DNA of 64,000 bases, from the NCBI GenBank assembly GCA_032622095.1, contig CP136069.1, positions 67,107,319-67,171,318 on the forward strand, read 5' to 3'. Position numbers and translations under genes: made by a program. Below, one piece after another: positions 10,801-22,800 of this stretch. Position 1 is the stretch's first letter. Each line of letters opens with the position of its first letter. A model generated the notes under the pieces. That model was not told the origin of the DNA, searched no databases, and worked only from the letters and a program-made list of their open reading frames with translations. This DNA is from Siphonodentalium dalli. Lineage: Eukaryota; Mollusca; Scaphopoda; Gadilida; Siphonodentaliidae.

Positions 10801-13800
10801 GATTGGCAGTAGTGCAAAGGCTAACAGTAACACAATGACCAGGGCAGGTGTTAATTAACTACCCTGCTGGACAAAACAAGTGTCCACTTAACTGCGGTGC
10901 GGTTAGCATTGCCACCGCGGCCTAAATGCAACTACACCGTGGCTCCACCGGCTGGAGTTGGGCCATGGTGTACTTGCCATTCGGCCACGGTGTAGTTGCC
11001 ACGGTGTACGTTCATTAAACTGAAAAAAGACAATACAAACCAGAAATCTAACCACAGTGTACATGCCATTCGGCTGTGTTGTAGTTGCCGTTCGGCCGCA
11101 GTATACTTGCCGTTCGGCCGAGGTTTACTTGCCGCTCAGCCGCGGTGGTCAACTGAAGTTACAAACTCTGACACCATGGCCGAACGGCAAATACACTGCG
11201 CTGCCAATGGACACTTGTTTTGTCCAGCGGGGTACCTCTAACTCTGTCTGGTCTGTCTCTTTGTTAATTACAGATCATTGAGTTGTGTTCACTGTAATCA
11301 TTGTAATGTGATTGAAATGTTAACTGTCACCCCCCTTTCATTCAGTTATGTGTAACCCAGCTTTTTTTTTACGCAGAGATCTATTCTATATGTATTTAAT
11401 ATTATTTCCACCTTTTATTACTTAAATAAATGTCAGTGCTCCAACTAAGACAGAAGATAATATAATATGCTATCACGAGTTGCCCCGACTATTTAAAACA
11501 GTATTACATAATATTCTTCAATGTTGTCTTCAGATACATGTAGTATATAGATTCCTTCAGGTGGTGTACTAGAAGTCTAGATTAACAATTGAATAGTTTT
11601 CTGTGTTGGTAAACTTTGCACCTCATGACAAAGCTCAGGTGTGGAAACCTCTTAAACTGAAAAATGTAGAAAAAGAGACCAATAAATCAATCTACCGGTA
11701 GTCGCAGTTTAATTGTGACATTATTTTATTTTGTCAGAAGAGGTGAATTTTCTTGTGAAAGATTATACCACAAAAACTGGCCTATTTTAATGAGTTTCTG
11801 AAACCAAAATCTGAAATAAATACAGGGTTCTATATCAGGGTACTATGTATTGACTAGTCAAGCCTGAGTTTAGTGTGCCTGTCATTTGCAGACTGTGGTC
11901 CCACAGAAGGCGAATTTATTGATGCAATCCTGTATGGCAGGCTAGCAACACTAAATTCAGCCTCTGAGGACCTCATTCTGCTTAGTCCACATCTTCTCTG
12001 GAAAGTTTCTTTATTATCAAATTTCTATAGAAACTTGTTCACAAAGATTCTATTTCTTTTTTAGTTTAGTTTCTCTATAACCCCAAATTTGCAGAAGACA
12101 CATTGCATATAATCGAGGTTCCCAATGGGTGTACATTACAATATTCACCATTTGGGAACTTCAATCCGAGTCTATGTCTCCCATAGCAGATAAGGCCAAA
12201 CAGAATGAGGTCTCCAGAGGGTGAATTTGGTGATGCTAGCCTTATATCTGTTTATGTAGGGAACTTGAGACAACTTACCACTATCTCTCTGAATGTACAT
12301 TTTATCAAGAGCCCAGAAGAGAACTGTATGACTCGATCCATACCCATTGTTTCCCTATCTGAGAACATACATGTATCTAATGCGGGGATCAAGCCTTTCG
12401 CGAAAACAAAAAATATTTAATGCAGTACAAACATTTCCAAGATTTGTACGGTTAACAAATTGCTTTGGATTCCGGCCGCGTTATGGGGCAGCATGATATT
12501 TCCCATTATATATATGTACTGTAGTACTAAATGTCTTCTGATAACGATTATTTTGTATGTTACTTAATACTTGTTACTATTCCGTATATATGTGAAATGA
12601 TTCCACATGAAGGATGCTGCGATATTCACAGTGAACACCATTGAAATAGGAATTGGCCACTGCGATTGAACCCTCCCATGGAGCCTGATGCATGCATATT
12701 ACTATAGACGAGCATCATTTTTATCACGCAACAACTCACTTATTGAAAACTCCCCACTACTGTCATCATTTCACGATTCATCTGTCCCCCTCCTGTCTTC
12801 TACTTTCTCACCCCCCTCTCTCTCTCTCTCACCCTACAACATGTAGTTATATATCTCCATTTCTCCTAAAAAACATTATTTCAATCCTTTCCCGTCTGAT
12901 CGATATCCCTCCCTCGCTTATTGGGGACGGGGCATGTCGCCAAAGAGGAGAGGACTTCATATGAGCCCTCGGGCTTGTTGTCTGATCCTCATTTCCATAC
13001 GTGATTATCTCTTCTATTTTGCATATTTGTATCATCTGTATATTATGTTATCTGTTTGGATTAGGAAATAAAAATATGTTTACACTAAATTCACCCTCGG
13101 CAGACCTCATTCTGCAAATGACAGGCGCACTAAACTCAGGCTTGCTATTAGTCAAACAGAAACTAATTGTCGGACTTTTACAATCAGTTTCTTTGTGGTA
13201 AAATAATTATACAATACATGTACATTCCGATTCACCTTGTATTTATAAAATCTTAAATGTTTTATTCTTGATAGGCATTTCGAGATGCAGGCATGGTGCT
13301 ATCAACCACAAGTAATGAAGCCAGCAAGATGTATGATGCGGCTGTCTCTCAGGTTATTATTGTATTCTTACAATATAGTTTTTTTCACTAAATTGTGTAT
13401 ACACCCGTTTTAAAAATGTTTTTATTCTTGCAAAATTGGATGGATTTTAAGTCCTGATTTAAATTAGACATATATTAGCGATGCGATAAGACTGTTAGAA
13501 TAAACATATTTGCAACAGCATTTCCATGTTAGATGACTCCGCAAAACTTACGAAGATAAGGCTATCACCACAGTTACAGATGGTTGAATTAATTATTACC
13601 GTATATGATGATCACAGTATTGTTTTCGTTTAACAGATGTGGAATTGTATGATGATCGCAGAATTGGTTTGGTTTAACAGATGGTTGAATTATATGATGA
13701 TCACAGTATTGTTTTGGTTTAACAGATGGTTGAATTGTATGATGATCACAGTATTGGAGGACTTCACAATACAATAGAAAGAATGGTTGCTGCAGATCCT

Positions 13801-16800
13801 GACTTTGGTATGAATAATAATGGAGACCAAAATTATATTGCCAGTGAAATGATTGGATGGCAGTCATTATGACTGAATGAATCTTTGCACAGCTGTCTAT
13901 CAATAAGTGTTACCAGATATTTTTATGGCAATCGGCGACAGAGTAAGTGGTTTAAACCTTTTGTCCTTGAAAATCCTGACCCCATCTTTGTTTACACCAA
14001 TTAGATATCTGTGCATACATTCGGTATTAAATTGGCTGTTTCAAATTTTGCTGTTAACACGTTGGCTGCCACTACGAGTTAACTCGTATGCCACTACGAG
14101 TTAACTCGTAGTAAACGGTTCCATTAACGAGTTAACTCGTAGTAGTGTTCATACCACATAAATAACAATACAAACCGCAAACAATGTTGGTGTATGCGCC
14201 AATACAAGCCCAACGTTCCCATTGATCGATTTTATATGTATAATTACAATGGCTTGAGATACAACAATTCCCGCATCCAGAACAAGGGGTGGGGTGCAGT
14301 TATAAATATTGCTAGGATACTACAATTCACCAGGACCTCTTCTGTACGTCCCTGAACCATGATATACATGTGCAAATAGACCTTTCCCAGACACATATAG
14401 AGGGCTTTCGTTGCATAAATCAGTAATCAGTTTGCTCTGGATTGTTCAGATTTCATTTGAAGCTATAGGCCTATAACTGATAATACACCCCACTGTTAGG
14501 GGATGGGTGCAAGTCACTGAAAGGTCCACTAAATACAAAAGCTTGGCCATGTAACATACAACAGAACAACACTTACATGTGTGTTAAGATTAGTTAGAAC
14601 TCAGCACCCTGGTTGAGTGCGCTAATTTCTAACTTACCTGATTATCAGCTTAGGTTCTATATTTATTACACATCTCTTACTTATATAGTACTTTAGTATT
14701 ATCGGATATAGTGCCAGAGGCTGCTGGAAACTGCTGCTAGCCCTACAACAAGTGTATGATCAAGTGGATACGCATGGCTTGTATATCCATGCATGCAAGT
14801 TCATTTCCCTCGCAATGGGTGTAAACATGCGTATATATAAATGAATTATCGTGCTTTATACAATTTTAGTCGATCAGATTCGGGTCAAATGAGAGATGAA
14901 ATGTGTTATAAAGCTACTACGAGATAACTCGTAGTCGGCACCTGGGACGAAATTCACCAGTGGTCATCACTGGTGCCAGCTACGAGTTATCTCGTTGGTA
15001 AATACATATTATGTTTTCGACGTCTTATGCGACGTAGCCTGTGCCAGTCATCATGTATAAATTCACTTACCGTGTCTTATACATGATATGCTTGTACCTG
15101 TATAGCACTCTTCGTCATCTAAGCCACTATCAACGTAATTGTATTTACCTACGAGATAACTCGTAGCTGGCACCAGCTATGAAACACTAATAAATTCCGT
15201 CCCAGTTGCCTTATAACATGTTTTAGCATCATATAACCCGATATTGGTCGAACCATTGCTCATACTTAAAATATCAACTACCGGTACTATCGGCAAAACA
15301 TCAAATCCCATGTTGGCATACGGGATGGAATTACCCATTGGTTTTTCGGCAGTGAACGTGTTAAATCATAATGAACCGAATTTGTGAGTCATGCACTGAT
15401 GTTGGGAATTTAACCTTGATCATAACAGCGTCATTTGTGGGTGACTGACTCTCATTATATGTGTCATATTTGAAGACGAGAACTATGTACAGTAATGCCC
15501 TAAATAATCGACTCCTTAACCACAACATAATTATGGGTAATTTGTCAGGATTTAGTCAGAAATATGGCCTGTTGCCATCCATTGGAAAGCTCTCACCGAT
15601 TGAAACATCGGGAGGTACATGCGAGAATCAATCCATAAAATAAAATAAAAATGATGCAAGGAAAGAAAAAATATGCAGGAAAGGTGGTTGAGCTGTGGTT
15701 AAGGAGTATTATTTAGGGCATTACTGTATGTATAGTCGCACACTGTAAATATTGTATATATTTGAACAGATGATTGTGTTTGCATGATCTCCTAGCAACC
15801 GCTATGTACTTTCCACTGTGACTTGCTGTGGATTCATCCATTTGTTACTCTCCACTCAATGGTTTTGTGATAAATGAGGTCCCCAAAGGGTGAATTTAGT
15901 GACGCTATCCTGCAGAGCGGGCTAGTGTCACCAAATTCACCATCTGGCAATATCATTCTGCTTAGGCGTCAACTGCTATATTGGAGACCTAGGATCAGAT
16001 TGAAGTTCCCCAGTTGAAGTTGGTGATCTTCACATTCATTATGCATTTTATTTTCTGCTAAACATGGGATATAGAAACTGAACACAAGGAAAAAACTAAC
16101 TAACAACAATGTTAATTTGAGACTATAGATACTTTCCAGAAGATGAGGCCTAAGCAGAATGTGGTCACCAGAGGGTGAATTTGGTGATGCTAGCCCGCTT
16201 AAGATTCTTTTTCTCATTGCAGCTATGGGTAGAGTGGTAGAGAATTACTTGCACTTCCACGGATCTGGGAAATTTACGCAGAATGACACCAAGAGAGCAG
16301 AGGCCGTCAATACGATGGTCGAGCTAGCTGGTAAAAGATCGCTGACTCCACGAGAACTGAAGCATGTTGAAGCAATAAGGCTGATGGAAAGTGGGTGAGA
16401 GTTACATCAAGTTGACTCAATGATTAAAAGCCCACTTAATTTTCGAATCACCAAATTACATTATATACAACATATTCCATATTATATACCATTTGAAAGA
16501 GGAAGCTCTAAAACATTGTATTATCAACAGACCGGTTGAATAAACTGGGAAACATGTTGTTTTTGTTGAGGTAGCGAGGTGTGTTCTGTTGTTAATTTTT
16601 ATATGGACTGTACTGTAAAGTCTATTATTCCCAGTGGAAGGGGAATAACTCTTATATCTTAGTTTGAATTCTGATGCATTGGGGTTGTCTTGGAATGAAT
16701 CTGAGAATCTCTATCACTTGGTGGACACTCCTAGGCCACAGCTGTTCCGTATTCTGGTGGAAATTATATATTTTTGGTTCCTCTTCCAAGTGGTATATGA

Positions 16801-19800
16801 TATGGAATATGTTGTGTATAATTTGATCTGGGCATTTGAAAATTAAGTGGGCCTTTAACACTCATATATTTAAAGATGCATTCAGTGTTCTTCAATTTTT
16901 GTGAAACCTATATTCGCAGATCTTTAGTTTGTTGATAACAAGTCACAACAACAGCATTGATTGTGCGCAGCAAAATATGCACTTTAGCCAAATAATGGAC
17001 CAAGTTCCAATTAATAAATAGAAGTTATACCGGGTATGTGTTGAGCATGCAACTACCAGTATGCAGGCCCTAGGCTTTTAGCCAAGGACAAAATATTGGC
17101 AGAGGACAAATTTTTAATCTAGGCAAATTTCTGCTATTATAAACTAACAGGGCTGGACATTATAATGCAATACTGTAACTTAGAGAATGACTTGATGAAG
17201 CAGGAAATATGTTGAAGATTTCACCAATACCTTTGAATGTTACATTTTTAAACAGTTAAATAGGAAAGTATCGGTTTTAATTAGTGGAATATGCATGTAA
17301 TATGTCTTTAATTATTTTCAGTTATGCAGATGAGGCATGTGACCAGTGGGAAGACATTCTAGTGGATCATCCTCATGACATGATGGCCATTCTGTCAGCG
17401 CGAAATTGTCATTTCTACGTTGGTCAGTTTCACCAAATGAAGAACATGCTGGCACAGGTGATATCTCACTGGAGACCAGAGATGCCACAATATGCGTAGG
17501 TACTTACTTTGCTAACAGGCGTATTAACCCTTCGGAGAGTATTTGTAACATCATATACATGACGTCATGAGTAAATTTAACGTAACGTCATAGCAAAGCT
17601 ACAACCTGTAGCCCGCGCCAAAGGATTTAGTCATGCAAAGAGTAAAAACCAAGATGGCTGCTGACGGCCATGTTTTTTGGCCGGACGACCCCAAAATGAC
17701 TCGTTCCCATCTACATGTCAATATTAACATCCATGACAAATTTCATGATGATGAGACGAACAGTACGACCTGTAGCCCGTGCTAATGGATTGAATTTTGA
17801 AATCCAAGATGGCCGTTGGCAGTCATTTTTTTTTGCGGAATGACCCCAAAATGACTCGTTCCCATCTATATGTTAATGTCAACAGTCATGACAAATTTCA
17901 TAATGATCTGACCAAAGGTAAGACCTGTAGCCCGTGCTATAGGAAATTGTTGACGAAGCACGCACACACGGACGACAAAGCCATGGCAATAGCTCAAACT
18001 TTACAAAGTAAAGTTGAGCTAATAAATGTGAAAAGGGTTGGACTCGGTCTAGGGGTCTGAGAGAAAAATCTAAACAGATCCTACTCGTTTAAATATTTAG
18101 ATGACAAGCAGTCACAGCACTATACCAGACTTCGATACTTTAGGTCTTGTGAGAGATTATCTGAGTTGATAGACATGCAAATAATTCACTGATTGGCATC
18201 ATGCACTGATGACAGTTATTTTCATCCAGCTAAATCGAGCCATGCAGTGGGCACTGCCCCCTCCCAACAAAAAATACCCATTAATACTTAATTAATCCTA
18301 GACCTATATTGGGGGGGGGGGGGTGCTCAATCTTTCTTTTAGGGACTTGCATGTCGAGGTGTCCAGAATGAGTATACCGGTATACAGTAAGTGGAACATC
18401 AATGTGAAACCAGCTAAATCGAGCCATGTGGTGGGCATAGCCCCCCGCCAGCAAAAATAATACACATGCCCATTAATATAATACTTAATTAATCAGACTT
18501 AATTATATTGGGGGGGGGGGTAAATCTTTCTTTTAGGGACTTGTGCCAATTTGTGGTGATTTCGAGTGATGCCTGACATGCCTGGTGAAGTGGTACACAT
18601 CGATAACTTTTAGTTGTTGGAGCCGACTATTCAAACAGAGCTAAACGCTCTCGAATATAGCTTTGCTCTAATTATAAACGTCAGGTTTAACGACTATGGG
18701 AGGCCAAATTCACATTTATTAATAATTGCAAATTAATTGCGCTGAAGTGCAATTGAATTGCGCTGAAGCGCAATTCATTTTATATATATGGCTAAACCCC
18801 CCAGTTAATTAATAAATAAATCCAATAGAAAATTAATTGCGCTGAAGCGCAATCCAATTGCGCTAAAGCGCAATTATTTTCCCATATATGGGAACCCCCA
18901 GTTAATTCATGGAATAACCTATCTGTTCAGGGGTGTAAGCTTGTAACAATAATTGCGCTGAAGCGCAATTGATATGAATTAAGCTGGATTGCACAAATGT
19001 GAATTTGGCCTCCCATAAACGACTGAGATAACTTCCGACTTTAAAGTCGATAGACCAAGAAGTTAGAACTAGAACTGAGTAGTTCTAATCTAAGTCAGAA
19101 CACATACATGTACATTGCAGAAGTTGTGTTTCTTACGATTCACGCATCATTTCTCCAATTATACTATTCCTACAACATTATTAAAAACTAAAAGTAAACA
19201 GCATAAATTTATCAAGCTTCGCAGTGTAAATATTAAATTTACAAGGACAAGATCGGATAGACCAATGGCATCTCTAAGTTACCTACTGGTCATTTCTTCA
19301 GTTTACATTTCATACCCAGGTACGAAAATATAGTATTACCTCAGTCTATGACGATCTACGCCAACCCTCGTCAATGAGTATTTAGTAAGGAAAGGGTTAA
19401 AGGTAGTATTTCTCTCAATTAAAATTTGCAATCGAGGTGAATATTTCTGACACTATATTTATCATTTCAGCGGTCTCCTCAGTTTCTACTCATTTGCGCT
19501 GGAGGAGGATAAAGAATATGACAAAGCTGAGAAAGCAGCTAGAAAGGTGGAACATTATTTCATATTTCTATTTGTGCCATAATATGTAGGAAATATACCC
19601 ATGATCAAGCCTTGAAATAGTGTGTCTGTCATTTGCAGAATGAGGTCCCCAGAGGGTGAATTTAGTGATGCTACCCCCGCATAGCGGGCTAGCATCACCA
19701 AATTCACCCTCTGTGGACCTCACTCTGCTTACACCTCAGCAGAATGAGGTTCCAAGAGGGTGAATTTGGTGATGCTAGCCCGCTATGCGGGGTAGCATCA

Positions 19801-22800
19801 CTAAATTCACCCTCTGAGGACCTAATTCTGCAAATGACAGACACCCTATTTCAAGGCTTGCCCATGATTATAACACTGTTTTTCATTTTGCATGACACAG
19901 GGGAATGTATCATCACAAAAACCTCTACCTCATTTATATGCTGTCAACAAGCCTGTAAATAGTGTGTCTGTCAATTGCAGAATGAGGTCCCCAGAGTTTA
20001 GTGATGCTATCCCACATGGTGGGCAAGGCTTTCCAAATTCACCCTCTGGGAACCTCATTCTACTTAGGCCTCAACTGCTATGGAGACCTTGGATCAGAAT
20101 GAAGTTTCCCAGTTGAAGTTGGTGATGTTCACCCATTAGTCACCCTTGATTATGCATTTTATCTTCTGCAAATTAGGGGATATAGAAACTTCTCAGAAGG
20201 GAATAAGTAACTAAAAACAATGTTAATTTGAGACTATATATACTTCCCAGAAGATAAGGCCAAAGCAGAATGAGGTCCACATAGGGTGAATTTGGTGACG
20301 GTAGCCCACTGTGCGGAGTAGCATTACTAAATTTACCCTCTGAGGACCTCATTCTACAAATGTATATTCAGACACACTATTTTCAGTCTTGGCCATCAGT
20401 ATTATATAAATAATGTCCCGTCCTAAGCCAGGGTTTCCGCGAGGGGAAAATTGATGAGTCCGTATTGGGGAAACACATAACGCGACGGGACGACCATGGT
20501 TCGTCCCGTCGGGCGAAACTTTTGTTATTTGACACTGAAAAGTAGCAATTTCCTTGCACATAAGAGTCTCACAAAGCAACCAAAGCTACGTATATATTAC
20601 GCAAGTCAATCATTTCCGTGGGTGCATTAATTCTGTTGATGGTATCCAGATAATCAATCAACTAATTACGCACATAAGACTGCCGTCTGATTGAAGATTA
20701 TATATAAATGAACAAGCTACTAGTTATTGTTTACAAATTTATACAATAAGATTCCGATGAATCTAAACACTACAAAACATCTATGCATTGACCAATAATA
20801 AATAGCAAGGAGAATTGAATAAAGTATTTCCTAGAATTGCAAGCAGCTTCTGTGAAAATGAAACTGACATGATATACGCTGTCAATCGTAAAACTATTTG
20901 TGCGCTGTGACGTCATACTGCAGGAGCTATTTATAGCGGCAAAATACGAATGGTAGCGACACAGGTATTTGGCACCAAAAAAAATTAATAAAAAGAGATT
21001 TTTATTAAATTTAAAAACAAAATTGTGCCTAATACCTGTGGGTAGGGACATCTTTCACTCGGAACGCGTAGCTTGTTCACTAGTCTCTATATATTAGTCC
21101 ATAAACTGACGACCGCAATTGCTTATTATGCGCATAGTCAAAAAAATCCCAACGTGATTTATTTCACAGTAAAACGGAACCTGTCCCGAAATCAGTCTTT
21201 ATAGTGGGAATTCATAGTGACAAGTTAACAACACCATTCATTTGAACCATATTACATACATGGGTGATAAAGACAAACACATACCCCCCTCCCCAATATG
21301 GAGATAATGTCAAAGGACGGTAAATAATAGTTGCGTTGTCCCCAAGCACAATCAACGACGCACGTGTTCACATCTCCCGCCAAATTATATTTTATAACAC
21401 GTTGGCTAAAACTCCGTTCTATACCTCATGGACTCTGCAGGGGGACCCATTTATTATGTACCACCGTACGATAGCACGGGATCTCGGAGAGGAGCAGTTT
21501 CATTCATGAAAATCCCGTGCATAAAAATGTCCCGACTAAGAAATTCGGCGTTCTTTGATCAAATTATGTAATCCTACGATATCACGGGATTTTCGAGCAT
21601 GAGCATGCATATTCAGCAGTCCGACATTTTTTGATGTTACCGCGACATGCATTACGCTGTATCTAACGTCGCTATTTGACCCGCTTTTTCACCAGTATTC
21701 TATTTAACACCCGAACTCCCGTTGTAACCGGATTTGTTTACGACATTGCGACTGACATTTGGTATATGTATGAACCAAACAGATAATATGCGAGGGGAAT
21801 GAGGCCGTCCTACGGACGCTGAGCCGTACTAACGGAAACCCTGCCTAAGCACAACAGCCCCGTTGAATAAAGCTTGTCCTTGCGCCAAGGTTATTAGGTA
21901 GAATTTTACAGAAGAAGATTCCACATATTCATGATCGGTTTCGTACACACCTCTCCTGGAAACTGGAATATACTGGAAATTGAACATTAGGAATTCCAGG
22001 AAACTTTTGAAATAATTTAAGTTTTTGTTCATTGATATCCCTACTGGACAATACTGGAGAACCCAGACAATATTTTTATAGCACTTCTATCAGGTTTAAC
22101 TTCCCTTTGATTTCAATCTCGTCCCTGTCACACCGCATACGAAAACAGTTTGCTGTTGCAGCCCTCATAATTGACTACGGCAACTAACAATGCCGAAGCC
22201 ATTTGCTGATCCAAGCTGGACCGTGGTAAATGATTGCAGTAGCGAATTTCCGAGGCCAAACAATCTGAATTAAGAGGGCTTCTGTTTTAGTTTCTCTATA
22301 TCCCCAAATTGACAGAAGACACATTGCATAATTGAGGTTCCCAGTGAGTGTACATCATAATATTCACCATTTTGGAACTGCTATATGAGTCTATGTCTCC
22401 CAGGGGTGATAGGAAGACAGTCAGTCATGACTATATCACCCCTAGCAATATACATGTATAGTCTATCAATATTATATTTATTTGTAATTGTACTTTCCAT
22501 GTGTGTATATTGTAAATAAAATTATCCTATCCTATCCCATAACAGATGAGGCCTAAGCAGAATGAGGTCCCCAGATCGTGAATTTAGTGATGCTAGCCCA
22601 TGCGGGATAGTGTCACTAAATTCACACTCTGGGTACCTCATTCTGCAAATGACAGGCACACTACAATCAGAGTTGCTTAGATAAAATTGGATCACACAAC
22701 TTTTATTATACCCCCCCCCCCCAACGAAGTTAGGGGGGGGTATACTGGAATCAGCTTGTCCATCCGTCAGTCCGTGGACACAAATTTGTCCAGAGTTTTT

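Larger units (their letters stand above)
8158..10850 (+). mobile_element. 5'-truncated jockey/CR1-type LINE in TTC38 intron 1
   Basis: RT-like sequence starts near 8215 ('INPGKASGPDDLPNRVL'). It continues with 'ILDFSKAFDTVPHNKLL' (about 8660-8710), 'SGVPQGIVLG' (about 8832-8860) and the catalytic 'FADDCLL' (about 8924-8944). It resumes after an 860-bp insertion with 'RQINSIKDQVILQHDLKSL' (about 9818) and ends with 'HSFFVDTAVYWNKLHQDVV' (about 10550-10605), stop about 10680. The endonuclease is absent, so the copy is 5'-truncated. It lies in the sense orientation of TTC38. Confidence 0.8.

Noticed and set aside
12692-12964. 90-codon ORF
   Set aside because: Covers a TCTC-rich tract in an insertion within a MITE; no protein signature.
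13580-13763. CRISPR-like spaced repeat
   Set aside because: Units are contiguous duplications of an exon edge in a eukaryotic gene, with no distinct spacers or cas genes.
17797-18060. 87-codon ORF
   Set aside because: Lies wholly inside a degenerate tandem repeat whose other units do not keep the frame.
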